This document shows positions 43,060-53,545 of a stretch of 64,000 bases of DNA, in pieces (positions within the stretch are counted from its first letter, which is position 1; each line of letters begins with the position of its first letter). The notes below the pieces were generated by a model that saw only the letters and a list, made by a program, of their open reading frames with translations, was not told where the DNA came from and made no database searches. Location of the stretch: contig NC_071396.1 in assembly GCF_022682495.2 (NCBI RefSeq), forward strand, positions 20,023,735 to 20,087,734, written 5' to 3'. The position numbers and the translations under genes were made by a program. This stretch comes from Desmodus rotundus. Taxonomy: Eukaryota > Chordata > Mammalia > Chiroptera > Phyllostomidae.

Positions 43060-43255
43060 AATAACTATAAACTCCTATAAAGTGCTTTATAAACACTCAT
43101 TAGAGAATTACAAAAGTCCTTTGAGCTCTATGTGATTATCTCCGTTTGGCAGTTGAGTAAACTGAGTCACAGAAGTTGAAAGATCTGCTGAACACTACGC
43201 CAGGTGCCAAGACAGGGCAGGGCCTGAGCTCAGACTTCCTGGCTCCTCGGCTGGC
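43060..43255 (-). repeat. MIR SINE (antisense)
   Basis: TATAAAGTGCTTTATAAACA, CTCATTAGAGAATTACAAAA, GTGATTATCTCCGTTTGGCA, GTTGAGTAAACTGAGTCACA, GAAGTTGAAAGATCTGCTGA and GGGCCTGAGCTCAGACTTCC follow antisense MIR. Confidence 0.85.
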
Positions 43256-44539
43256 CAGGGTTCCCCAGAATGTACTGGGCTGGGTGTGTCCTGGCTCCTG
43301 ACCTCCCAGGGTCCCGCATCTCCTCATGCAAGCCCACCACCCCGGACCGGCCTAGGTCCCCTGGCTCCCGAGACACCGCTGTCCGAGGGTAAAGACTCTG
43401 CTTCGGAAAGGCCACCTCTGTCCTCTCCTCCCCAGCAGCCTGGTCCCCTACCCCCCAGAGCCTGCTCGGGAGAGCCTGCACGTGGGTAAGCAGACAGGGC
43501 AGTGACGCGTTGGTTTGCTGCTTTTCTACTTGTTGATGAGCTGAAAACAGCCAGGATCAGCTGGGGGTAGTGAAGATTTACAGGATTTTGGCTCCCCTGC
43601 ATTTGAACCCACTTCTTATTCTGGGCTCCACTGCCCACCAGGGAAACGGACAATGCAGGCTACTGGTTCTCCTAGCCCCCCCGGCCCGAGGGTGTGAGCA
43701 CGGGACCCCAGCCTGGGACGCGGAGCGAGTGACCAGAAGCATGGGGACGTTGTAGATGTGGGGGTGGAGGACCCAGTACCCCCCCATCAGTGAGTGGAGG
43801 TGCCCTGGGGCCAGCAGGGTGGTCAAGGTACCAAGGAGGCACTTTTGTGCGCAACCTTGGCGTGGCTGAAGCTGACGGTCCCTGGTGTGCTTTGCTTCCT
43901 GCTCATTTCTGGAAATTTCTGGATTGATCTGTGAGTTAGCAGTTGTCCCGCCCACTGATCCTCCTGATGAGGCTCACGGGAGTTGAGCTTTGTGTGTTTG
44001 GATCTCCATGGCACAGGCTGGGAGCGAGAGAGGTTTCCCTCTGCCGGCCTCCCCCCATCACTGGGGGACGAGCTCTAAACCCTCGGCCGTGGCTACTGAT
44101 AAAGCAAAGGCAGTGGACGTGCCCAGATACGGGAGGGCTCTGGCGACTAGGAAGTGATGTCTGAGGAAGGCCTAGCTCCTTGCTCTCCGACGTCAGCAGT
44201 GTCGGTCGGCAGGCCGCCTTCGTGTCGTGTTATGACTGTCTTCGCCCGGGCTCTATGAGCCCCGGGGTCCCCGCCGAGTCGGCACCCACGGTTCTCATCT
44301 CCCGGCTCCCTCCAGGCTCATCTCAACAGGTGGCTGCCCACCCTGGCCTTTCTCTGGCTTGGAGGTGGAGTTGAGGCCGGGCTGCCTGCAGCACGAGTGG
44401 GGGCAGCCACACTTTGGGCTCTCCTGCTGCTTGGGGGCGCGGCGGTGCAGTCTGGGGCATCTGGACCTCTTTGGAAGCCACGTCTCACCTGTGCCAGTGG
44501 CAGTGGGCAAATGCTTCTTATAGATGCTTAGGAAAAGAG
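43256..44539. other. GC-rich unique stretch
   Basis: No repeat or exon recognised. CpG-containing patches at 44010-44060 and 44180-44300 are not dense enough to be called an island by eye. Confidence 0.4.
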
Positions 44540-44735
44540 GATATAATAATAACTAATATTTGTTGAGGGCTTGTTATGTACAAATCTCATTTAATCTCCC
44601 TAACTTCCCCACAAGGGAGGGGCTATTAGTGTCCCTAGTTTACATGTGAGGCAACTGAAGCACAGACATGTTAAGGGACCCTCCCAGGGCCACCCAGCTC
44701 CGGGTGGGGAAGACCACCTGGCGCCCATCCCTAAG
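44540..44735 (-). repeat. MIR SINE (antisense)
   Basis: TAATAACTAATATTTGTTGA, GGGCTTGTTATGTACAAATC, TCATTTAATCTCCCTAACTT, GGGGCTATTAGTGTCCCTAG, TTTACATGTGAGGCAACTGA, AGCACAGACATGTTAAGGGA and CCACCCAGCTCCGGGTGGGG cover antisense MIR from tail to head. Confidence 0.9.
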
Positions 44736-44809
44736 ATGCCACAACGCACAGGTGCCCTCGTGCTACTGGGCGGCTTCCGAAGCTAAGTCTTTATCACTTG
44801 TCAGTGGAA

Positions 44810-44960
44810 AGATCACAAAAATATAGATCTCCAGGGACCACACTCAGGGATTTTAATTCAGTAAGTGTGGGAGGGTGAGGGCGGGACTCGGAGGCCGAAT
44901 TGCTGACAAGCACCCTGATGACCCTGAAGGAATCTGGGGGCCGGCGCGGGTGCAGGCGTG
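44810..44960 (+). mobile_element. MER5-type hAT-Charlie MITE fragment
   Basis: ATATAGATCTCCAGGGACCA, GATTTTAATTCAGTAAGTGT, GGGAGGGTGAGGGCGGGACT and GAATTGCTGACAAGCACCCT match the sense order of MER5A/B (cagattgctgggcccca..tctgattcagtaggtctgggg..atttgcatttctaacaagttcccag). Terminal repeats are not preserved. Confidence 0.65.
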
Positions 44961-45359
44961 GGGGCCCTGAGCAGAGAAGGCTTCTGGACCACGGCGCTCC
45001 TTCGACTCGACCAGAATCCTCCTCGGTGCAACTACTGATGATCAATCACGTGGAGGTGGCTTCGAGACAAAATCAATTTGAATCCTCTGCCTAGAGCATT
45101 CAGGAAGGGGACTGGAGGAGCCGAGCTTTATCACAGGCCACTAACTCAACAAAGAAAGATAGTAACAGGGTATTTCTGTGCCTCGGGTTTCTTTCCACTC
45201 TGTCGGCGGGGAGATGGTTATAGAACTTTTCATTTTTAGCCTGGAGAGGGTGGATTCTTATCTCTAAATTGCTCTATTAGTTAAGGTAATGGTAGCTCTT
45301 TTAACATTGTATAACATATTATAACTGTCACTGAAACTGTTCCAAGTTTAATTTCTTTT
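44961..45359. other. Unique non-coding stretch
   Basis: AT-rich from about 45220. No feature recognised. Confidence 0.4.
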
Positions 45360-45470
45360 TTAGTTATCTGAATGACCAGCTTCTACCCCATGAACTGGAT
45401 TCGCTTGTGCACGTTGGAGCCATTTGTTAGGACGTGGCCCCGACACTGACTCGAACCTGTTCTGTTGGCA
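45360..45470 (+). repeat. Unassigned repeat, copy A
   Basis: TGACCAGCTTCTACCCCATG, AACTGGATT, GTTAGGACGTGGCCCCGACA and CTGACTCGAACCTGTTCTG align with 46940-47045 (copy B). The two direct copies lie about 1.58 kb apart. I cannot name the family. An LTR U3 end is one possibility. Confidence 0.5.
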
Positions 45471-45479
45471 GCGGGAGGG

Positions 45480-45795
45480 GGAGGGGTCCCATTCCTCACA
45501 GCCCTTCAGGTTCAGGGTGATGGAGGCTCTGCCATCCTCAGTGTGCGGCTTCCGAGATCAGTCACCTTAAGGGTTCACATTCAGGAGACTGACGGTCGTG
45601 AAAGACAGTGGAGAATTGCCCAGGAACTTTGAAAGATCATTGGTCTGAAGCCGCATTGGCCAGAATGCATGCTATTGGTCAGACCTGGTCACGTGGCTTT
45701 ATTTAACTGCAAGGGAGGCTGGGAGGTGGAGCCTCGCTTGCCCAGGAGGATAGGAACCTGGGTTGGTGAACAGCCAGCAGAGTCCCCTTGTGAGC
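45480..45795 (+). repeat. Ancient interspersed repeat, class unassigned
   Basis: GGCTCTGCCATCCTCAGTGT, GCGGCTTCCGAGATCAGTCA, GCATTGGCCAGAATGCATGC, GGTCAGACCTGGTCACGTGG, CTGCAAGGGAGGCTGGGAGG, and GGTTGGTGAACAGCCAGCAG follow a mammal-wide repeat I know by pattern (..cattggccagaactcagtcacatggcc..aactgcaagggaggctgggaaatgtag..tttggtgaacac..) but cannot place in a class with certainty. Confidence 0.45.
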
Positions 45796-46939
45796 CAGGA
45801 GGGCTGTGGGCACCCAGGAAGGAGAGATGGCACACGGTGGCATCCTGAGTGGTGGCGCTTGGGCCAATGGTATCCAGTTCACAACTCCTGAGCTGTCCCA
45901 CATTGGACTATATTCAACGGGACCATCTTTACATTTTAAATAGAAAAACAAACCCGAGAACAGTGACTATGTTAGAATTCACTCCTTCATTTTAACAAAC
46001 TCATGATTTTTTTGGTGTTCTTTACATTTATGATTTTAGAAACCCTTGCCACCTCCTGGCTTTGCGCATTAGCTGTGTGCCTCCCAAACTGTTTCCTAAG
46101 GGAGACCTGCCTGACTCTGTCCCTGGCCTTCTCCCTGTTCTGAAATAAAGGCTGCAGGGAGGAACTTAAATTTCTGACCTCTGAGCTGATGTTGGTCTGG
46201 GTGGGTGCTTTTTCTGGAACTCAGCGTCCCTGGTGGGTAACATGCAAGCTCTGGACAGACCCCAGCTGGTCAGCTCCAGCACTAGGTCCTTGTCGTCCCG
46301 ATTTACACCGATACGTGACGGCACCAACCTGCCAGGGCTGTGGCGTCTGCTGTGCATAAGCATGAAGGCTGGTCTGCACTGGGACCTCCCTGCTAACTCC
46401 AGAGTATCGAGCCACCCACTGGAGCTCGGCTCTGCTCCGCTGTAGGGGTCAAACTTCTACCTGCAGATGGGAGTCTGGACCTTCAAGCCCAGAGCAAAGA
46501 TGCGCTGGGGTTTCTCTCTCCCTGGCTCCAGAGTTCTCCTAAAGCAAACCCTGCATGGTCTCAAACCCTCACCCTCCTGTGACTCAGTTTGCCTCCTGAT
46601 AGAGGTGGATGCAGTGGCAGTTCTGAGCTTGTTTGCAAAACACGTGGAGAACCTTGAAATAAAGGTGGTGTTTAATGTGAGTTCAAAGCCCGGTGTAATT
46701 ATTTTATGGCCCCTTTTATTCCTGAGATTTTTCTGTTTGCTTGGCTCACCATCCAGGCCAGGGCCATAAAGTCACTTTTACGCAGACGCCCTCTGCACAC
46801 ACATCCCACCTGCGCAGTTCAATCAGTGTGGGAAGTGCCCGGATGGGGGTGGAGCCAGGCGCGGCAGTACAGCAGCCCTTCCCCCTAACTGGGGCCACTA
46901 CCAAGCCCTGTCCCTGACCCTGTTCCGTGGCGGATATTT
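45796..46939. other. Unique non-coding stretch
   Basis: Contains AAATAAAGG at 46142-46150 with no upstream exon evidence. The frame at 46467-46769 has no domain. Nothing else recognised. Confidence 0.4.
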
Positions 46940-47045
46940 TTAACTATCCAATGAGCTTCTGCCCCATGGACTGGGTGAGCTCACCTTGTTGGATCTGCCA
47001 GTTAGGACGGCCCCAAACACCAAACCAACTGTGTTCCATCTTATG
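46940..47045 (+). repeat. Unassigned repeat, copy B
   Basis: ACTATCCAATGAGCTTCTGC, CCCATGGACTGGGTGAGCTC, TTGTTGGATCTGCCAGTTAG and GACGGCCCCAAACACCAAAC match copy A at 45360 at roughly two thirds of positions. It may be the left part of the LTR-like unit that ends near 47800. Confidence 0.5.
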
Positions 47046-47389
47046 GGGTCTTGCCACCCTTCTTTCCAGAGTCCCATAATCTGAACCTTAGGGGTAAAAA
47101 ACGCTTCAAATTGGAGGGACAGTAGAGGTCAGCTGGTGTCACTGCTCACCCAGGGCAGGGGTCCCTTTTACAGAGCTGGAGGCACAGCCTTTGCTGGCAG
47201 CCGTGGGCCCCCCTCCCTGCTTTGGGAGGTGTCCTGTTCTATCCTTGGGTGGGTCTGCTTGTGAGATGTTCTTCCCGAAGGTGAACAGACGTGTTGGCTT
47301 TACTTGGTGAGTCCCGGAAGCCTGATTCCCACGCTGGTGTCCCCAGGCCACTTTCAGCCCCTGAATGGGGAACAGAAGTGAGGCAGGAG

Positions 47390-47800
47390 CTAGAATAGTA
47401 AATCCTGAGATGCTGCGGCGTCATCAGCCAGCATCCTGACTTCCGAGAATCGCCTTATGACACTTGATAGTAATTAGCACTGTGGTTTCCTCCCCGAGTG
47501 GGCACTCAGGGAGGATTGTGGGAAAGCCCATGTGTGGAAGCTTAAGTAAGATCCCTATAAAGCCAGTAACCGTTCAATGGAAGAGAGCCACTCGCCGGCC
47601 AGAGATGGCCCGCTCCCATGTTGTGGGAGGTGTACTTTCCTTCATAAATTTCCTGCTCTCTCTGCTTTACAATATCTGTGTGGTCAGCCCAATTCTTTGC
47701 TTGCGACCACCAAGGACCTGGCCCCTGTCTCCATCAGCAGCAGAACTACAGGTCATTCCTGTCCAGGTTCTCCCTGTGCTCGGTGGGTGTGACAGACCAC
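47390..47800 (+). mobile_element. Probable ERV1-type LTR (old, solo)
   Basis: The layout fits an LTR: a TATA-like TATAAA at 47556-47561 after GTAAGATCCC, a polyadenylation-like CATAAATTTCCTGCTCTCT starting at 47643, about 85 bp downstream, then a pyrimidine-rich U5-like run with GTGTGGTCAGCCCAATTCTT, TGCTTGCGACCACCAAGGAC. These blocks resemble R-U5 of mammalian ERV1 LTRs. I see no gag, pol or env sequence nearby. Ends are uncertain, and the U3 may reach back to 46940. Confidence 0.5.
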
Positions 47801-48454
47801 GGCAGTGGCAGCCCATCCAGATGAGGCCACGCTTAGGGACGACTTTCAGGGATTGAGACTTGAGGGGCAGCGCCTTTGTTGCCGCTCTGAGTCTTGACTT
47901 CCCCTTGCAGCCAAGAGCAGGCATGGTAGGCCCCCCATTCTGGAGGTATCGGGGGGCCTCTTCAAGCATCTGTCTATAACAGCAGGAGCTCAGTGTAGAC
48001 GACCAGGCCTCAACTCGTGGATGGACCCATTTATTCAGTGGCCATTCAACAAACTCCTGCTGGGTCTTCACACAGTCCTGCAGGAGAAGGGAACACGGAT
48101 CTTTCTACCTGAGAAACTGACAAACTCCTTAGGGAGTGGGGACTCTTACCTGGACAGTGTCCCTGTGTGCCTCTCTCCCAGGAAGTCCCATCACAAGATG
48201 TTGGAGAAGAGTGGTCGTTGGGGTCTCTATTCTTCCTCCTTCCATTGGTCTTTGTCATACACTCCTGCCCCCTGGAACAACTTCCTTTGGCCTGGCAGCC
48301 CCTCACCCCATGGACCATAGAGAGTTGGAGGGGAAGCGAGCAGGTGTGGGGGTGCGAGCCACGTCACCTGACTCCGAGGGAGGTCCTGCCAGCAAGAGCG
48401 GGTTCTGGGTCAAATACTGGCAACCAAACCCTGGGCTGGTGGCTGGTGGAGTGC
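47801..48454. other. Mostly unique; possible L2 piece
   Basis: CATTCAACAAACTCCTGCTG, GGTCTTCACACAGTCCTGCA and GGAGAAGGGAACACGGATCT at about 48040-48110 could be antisense L2, but the match is weak. No exon recognised. Confidence 0.4.
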
Positions 48455-48528
48455 TTTGTAGCGAGCCGGTGATAAATGCTCTGTAAATTATTGTGGAATA
48501 AATGAGTAAGTGCATTTATTCGAGTCTG
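48455..48528 (+). repeat. L2/MIR 3' tail
   Basis: GGTGATAAATGCTCTGTAAA, TTATTGTGGAATAAATGAGT and AAGTGCATTT match the shared L2/MIR 3' end (gctcaataaatgtttgttgaatgaatgaatg). Confidence 0.55.
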
Positions 48529-49639
48529 GAATCGGCCCCATGTTGAGACATGGTCCCGAAGTTTTACTCAACTCCATTCTCATTCTTCTGTGCTGAATGC
48601 TTCCCTCTATGGCTTAGGGACGGGGATTTTGAAAACAAAAAGGTCTATAGACATCTCTTGCCATCTAATAGCCCTGACGAGATCCTCAGGCCCTTTTCCT
48701 GAAAGAGATTTCATAGAGCAGAAGATTCTAGAACCACGGTCTTGTGGGATGCTCCCTCTGTTTTAATCCCTCAACAAAGATAAGCAGAAGAATGAATCAT
48801 CATCCATTTAAGTTGATCGGTGTCCAGCAGCGAGTGCACTAACGTTCGGGTAGTTCCTCATAACGTGAGCCCGAAGCGCTCAGGCAAACATCTGCGTTCG
48901 GAGTGTCGGGGTGAGGCAGGCAGACCTTGAGAACTATTCTCCCACTGTATGGATGGAAACTCTACGACCCTCATTCTTGGGGCAAGTCAGGAGGCGGCTC
49001 AGGAGAGAAGCTGTCTCCCTCTGCCTCCACAGGTATCTGAGTGACCTCACGTACGTCCCCTGTCACATGCTTTTGGGATACGCCTTCCTGGAGTCAGCCT
49101 TCCCTGGTCAGTGCCCTGCCGAAGCCAGGGGCATAGCTGGGTCCAAAGGCATCTGGACCTTCGCACATCTTTCTAAGTGTCTGGGGGGAGGGGTGGTTCC
49201 CCCTCCAGCGTGGTCTCCACAGCATTGCTGTAGCACCTCCCGGCGCCCTTGGACCATCCGCGTTTATCACACGCTCTTCCTCCTTGCTGTCACTCTCTTG
49301 GGACAGCGAGTCATATCTCGCTTTCCCCAGCGAGTCCCATCCCCAGCTCACTCTCCCCACCAGGTCTCCTGGGCCGGCTCAGGGCCCGCAGCCCCTCAGT
49401 GGCAATTTGACCTCTCGCCTTCCTCCTCTCTGCCTGGCCCTGGGCCCCGGAACCCCTCTGAGCCGCCTCACTCCAAAGTCACTGGGCTCTGACGTCTGAC
49501 TCTAGACTTCACTCCTACTGCCGCTTGCCAAGAATTCCTCCCGACTTTGGTCGCCTTCCTCTCTACCCCAGGCTGCGTCAGCCCGTTTTAATATTGTGTC
49601 TTTGAGCCCATGACACCCTTCTTACGTCTCCTTGGTCCT
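48529..49639. other. Unique stretch merging into L2
   Basis: No exon recognised. The 193-codon plus frame 48911-49492 has no domain. From about 49350 the C/T-rich composition becomes L2-like, so the L2 may begin earlier than I mark it. Confidence 0.4.
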
Positions 49640-50345
49640 TTGCCGAACATCATGCCCACCCCAGGCTCAGCTCTGATTGCTCCACAGCCAATTGCATTTC
49701 CTGAGCTTCGAATGCTCATGTCCGACTGCCATAGCTCAGACAGACCGCTCCACTGGGCCTCTTGTTGTGCAGAAAACTCGATGTGTCACACCTCATCCTT
49801 AGTTCTCTCCCCATGCTTGCCCTTCTTTCTCAGCACCGTGGCACCACCGCCCAGCCAGGAGGTTGTTTGCGCCCAAGACTGGGGTCATCCTGGGTGCACT
49901 CACCTCCCTCAGCCCCACCTCCAGTTGGCTACCAGGCATGTCACCTGCAGTCGGCACCAGGTGCGTCTCCGTTGGCCCATGTTCCCTCTCCCCTCTGCCA
50001 CCTCCCTAGTTCAGGCCAGTGGTCTAATCCTGGGACCGTGTTTGCCTCTTCCCAACTCATCTCTTCCTCTAGGCGTGTCCCCTCCAACTCCACGCTGCAG
50101 TAAGAGACATGCTCCTGAAACGCAGAGCTGACCATTCTCCCCCTTGCGTTCAGGACAAAATTCAGACGTGGCCAGGTGCCTGACCCTGTCCCTCAGCCGT
50201 CCTGCCTCTCCTTGCTCTCCGTCACACCAGCCCACTTCCTGTCCCTCCACGTTTTTGGCTCTCTTGCCTGGACCTTTGCACACGCTGTTCCCTGGGCCTG
50301 AAACGTTACCCCTTCTTCAACCTACCTTTGGCCACATCGGCCTGG
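49640..50345 (+). repeat. L2 LINE 3' region, about 700 bp
   Basis: Ordered sense blocks: CGAATGCTCATGTCCGACTG, AGACTGGGGTCATCCTGGGT, CCCTCTGCCACCTCCCTAGT, TCAGGCCAGTGGTCTAATCC, CTCCACGCTGCAGTAAGAGA, CATGCTCCTGAAACGCAGAG, CGTTCAGGACAAAATTCAGA, TGGACCTTTGCACACGCTGT, TCCCTGGGCCTGAAACGTTA. These follow sense L2 (..cttggagtcatccttgac..ccaccctagtccaagccacc..acagcagccagagtgatcc..ctcagaataaaatcc..gggcctttgcacttgctgttccctctgcctggaa). No frame is intact. Confidence 0.8.
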
Positions 50346-52499
50346 CAAACCCCATACTCTCTCTATGTCTGGGCCCAGAAGCCACCTGCGCTGGTGGGTG
50401 CCAGGACCTGGTGGGGCAGCCTGGCAGGTGGACACTGAGGCCGAGGACGCTGTTTTTGTCCAGGCAGCAAATGCCAGTGTCCCTTCCAGGGAAGGCCACT
50501 CTGGGGCCCAGGAGTGTGACTCGGGTCTGGGGCCAGGCACTGACCAGGGTGACCACAGGATGGGCCTGCCTTGCCACACCTTGTTTGAGTGGGGGCCTCT
50601 CAGATACCCTCATATTGTCCTTGTGGGGGGCCTGCTCTCTGCTCCCCAAAGAGGCCAGAAGAAGGAGCCACCCTGGGGACAGGTTCAGGCATGGGAGGCT
50701 GGAGGACAAGGCAATGAATGGGCTTTACCTGTAAGGTTCCGTGTTTGTTATTTGGCTGACCCTACTCTGTTTCCCCAGAGCAAACAAACAAGGAAGAGCA
50801 TTAAAAATCCCTGCTCTGAGTGTGCTTGAACTTCACCTCTTGCTGCTCTGCCCTCGGTCCCCCAGACTGCCTGTGAATTCCTCTCCCAGACTGGGTTTTC
50901 CATCCTAACTTTATGGCATTTCCCTAGATTAATGGTTAACACATTCATTTTCTCCCCTCCACCCCCATTATCAAAGAGGGCTGTGAATAGCTATTAACTC
51001 TCGGTTAACAGAAAGAAACACGTTAATTATCTACAAGCCCTGGAGCAGGAAAGTTCCCCTTTGTAACCTTCAGTAGGCAGGAGATCCCTGCCCCCATGGC
51101 CGACCTTCAGCGCACCTGGGCCCAGGGGCTGGCAAGGCCCCAGCACCCTGTTCCAAGGCCCCCAATTCAGCCAAGGTCGGGAGCCACAGGGCGGGTGACA
51201 TTGTGTGAGGGCGCCCTCAGCGCAGGCCCCCTCGCTCTGGGACCTTGTAGAGAGGCCAGGCTGCACCCCTTTTGAAAAATGGCTCTGTCAGTGAGGGCTG
51301 ATGTGTAGTACATTCTTTGTTGCTGGGAGACTCGGAGAGGCTGCGCCCGCTGCTCTTTCCTGGGGCCGTAGTTCAAAAATGCTCCTGACCCCAACCCACG
51401 CTGCAATCCTGCCCTCCTCTTGTGTGGGGCGGGCGGCGCCCGGGAAGGTCTCCCTCAGCACTGAGTGCCCAGGGTGCACGACCCAGAGGCTGGGAGAGTG
51501 ACCTCCTTCTGAAGCTGGCCGGTGGTGCCCTGCCAGGGAGGGATGTAGGGGGAGGTGGAGGACAGGGTGGCGGGAAGCTCTGGGGCCCCTCCCCACCCTG
51601 GAGAGCGGGGCTGAAGTGGCTGGGATCAGCTCCACATTGGATCGTGACCAAGGGGTGCAGAGCTGCCGTGGAGAAAGTGTCCACTCCGGTCACAGCTCGG
51701 GTTTGTCGTGGGGAGGGGTAGCCAAGGGCAAGGAGGGCTGTCGTCCAAACTCCTGCTCGTGCGGCTTGCTCTTCCTGTGCAGGAAGAGGACACAGGCCCC
51801 ACTAGACTTATTAGGAAGGATGCAGTGGATCCTGGCTAGCGGGGCTGGCCTCTCCCCTCATCTGGTTACTGTCAGACTGGGCTCCGGGGCCTGCTGCCCG
51901 GCCTCCTCCCGGCCTGGCTTCGGCTGCCCACCACTCCAGAGCCAAATATTTCCACATTAGGCAGACTCGGTGCTCTCCACCCTTGGCAGGGACCTCGTGC
52001 GACCTCCGAGGCCGGCTCAGAGCCAAGCACCCCCACTCCGCCCCCGCAGGTATGCTTGCTGTTTCCTGGGCCACCCTTGTGGCCTGGTGTCCAGGCCCTT
52101 GGCAATATTCAGCAAACGTCGCTCAGTGCTCTGTTTAGTGTTCACGCTGCTTACAGACACCCTTGAAGAGCACCCTCGTGGGAGCCTCTCGTTCATGTGG
52201 CGTTTAGAGTGCCCCGCAGGGCGTGCTGAGCCCTCGGAAGTGAGGGACGGCTTTACCTCCCTCCCCAGCCCAGCCTCTCCCTTTAGGCTGGTCTGACGTC
52301 TCTCTCGGACTCGAGCATCTGAGCAGAAGTTATCATTCCTCACACACACAGCCATGTCTGGGTTTTCACAGCCTTATATGGTTGCCACGGCCGTGCTCGG
52401 CCGTGCAGTCGTGGAAACAGGCTGCTCCCAAGTGAGAGGCGCTGTTAGTGCAAATTATGCACCAGACTTCCACGACTTACCTAGAAAAGTTACATAACA
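50346..52499. other. GC-rich unique stretch
   Basis: Holds a cluster of GTTAAC/TAATTA-like motifs (listed separately) but no exon or repeat I can name. Open frames on both strands at 50317-50829 and 51288-51721 are mutually overlapping and domain-free. Confidence 0.4.
50935..51034 (+). promoter_or_regulatory. Cluster of HNF1/homeodomain-like motifs (candidate)
   Basis: GTTAAC at 50935-50940 and 51004-51009, and GTTAATTATCTAC at 51022-51034, which agrees with the HNF1 palindrome GTTAATNATTAAC at 11 of 13 positions. The surrounding 100 bp is AT-rich in a GC-rich neighbourhood. It is a motif observation only. Confidence 0.25.
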
Positions 52500-52612
52500 T
52501 GCCACACATGTGGAAATGATACTCGTTTGGATAAAGTGGGTTAAGCAAAGTGTATTATTAAAATTAATGTTACCAGTTTCTTTTTGTCTTTTTAAACATA
52601 TCTACTAAAAAC
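52500..52612 (+). mobile_element. MER hAT-type AT-rich relic, copy 1
   Basis: ATGTGGAAATGATACTCGTT, TGGATAAAGTGGGTTAAGCA, AAGTGTATTATTAAAATTAA, TGTTACCAGTTTCTTTTTGT and ATATCTACTAAAAAC match a common non-autonomous DNA-transposon relic (gaaatgataatattttggat..ttgggttaaataaaatatattattaaaattaatttcacctgtttcttttt..ggctactagaaaattt). Confidence 0.65.
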
Positions 52613-53369
52613 GCCACAAAGCATGCGACTCCCATCCTGTCGTGATGGGTCAGCGCTGCGGCAGACCGTTCCGCTGCGCAACGCTGCCCTGCCCGCTGTG
52701 CGGCCGAAGGTGGTGGCTGCCGGTTCTGTGCCTGCTGCTCTCTCCCTCCCTGCCCTCTCCTCCCAACCTCCACCCCCTCTCCTCTCCTCCCTCCCTGCAG
52801 AACTTCCAGCCACGCACGGTCCAGGACCCAGGCCCAGAGCTGTCCATGTGCCTCCTGCCCACACAGCCCTAGGCACCCTCCGTCTGCTCGGTGGCCCCCA
52901 GGCCGGCTCCCGGAGGGCAGCCGTCGTGCCTGGGGTCCCTGGCAGACAGCAAGGGTGCCCTCAATCAAGCGTGGGTGGACGACTCTAAGGGGTGGAGTGG
53001 CTGGGGTCCGGATTTGCTTATTTTTTCATTGAAGGGCAAAAAAGGCTTACCCTGAGTCATGCTCCCGCGGCTGCTGGTACCAGCACTGGAGAGTGTGTGC
53101 CGACCAAGTGCGGGCTTCAGACCTGCTGGTGCTATTCGGAAGGCTGCAGAAATTCTTGCTTTATGAGGAGCACTGGCATTTTAAATCAAATAAAACGTCG
53201 GGTATCACAATGTCGTTTATTCTGTGTGCAGTGTTTACGGAGGCCGAGATGTCGTGGGGGGAGGGGGGTGCCCCTCTCAGCTGGCGCCGGCGGATACCGG
53301 GGCCGGAGGTCCAGGTCCAGATGCGCCCTGAATGTAGTGTGCCCCGGGTTGTGAAGCCTTCACATGCAA
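52613..53369. other. Unique stretch with CpG-rich patch
   Basis: A locally CpG-rich stretch (52640-52720: CGTGATGGGTCAGCGCTGCG, GCGGCCGAAGG) lies at 52640-52720. It is too short to call an island. The open frames at 52570-53380 in all phases show no domain. Confidence 0.4.
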
Positions 53370-53545
53370 AAACAATATAAAATATCTCACCGATAATTTT
53401 TATACTTATATTCAGTGTTCTTATATTGAATGATGAAATGGTAATGTTTTGGTCCGTTGAGTTCTATCATTGACATGAACCTCACCTATTTCTTTTTTTA
53501 GACTTGGCTACTGGAAAGTTTAAGATGACATCTGCAGCTCTCCTT
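53370..53545 (+). mobile_element. MER hAT-type AT-rich relic, copy 2
   Basis: AATATAAAATATCTCACCGA, TAATTTTTATACTTATATTC, GATGAAATGGTAATGTTTTG, CCTCACCTATTTCTTTTTTT and ACTTGGCTACTGGAAAGTTT follow the same family as copy 1 (52500), 760 bp away, same orientation. This copy retains more of the left side (aaaatatctcattaataatttttata). Confidence 0.7.

Noticed and set aside
47556..47561. TATAAA as a host gene promoter
   Set aside because: It sits in an LTR-like unit with a polyadenylation-like signal 85 bp downstream; no exon follows.
52440..52620. AT-rich block first considered a conserved non-coding element
   Set aside because: Its order of blocks matches a known-type MER DNA-transposon relic also present at 53370-53545.
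52640..52720. CpG-rich patch considered as a CpG-island promoter
   Set aside because: Too short and not accompanied by an exon or initiator; CpG density falls off within about 100 bp.
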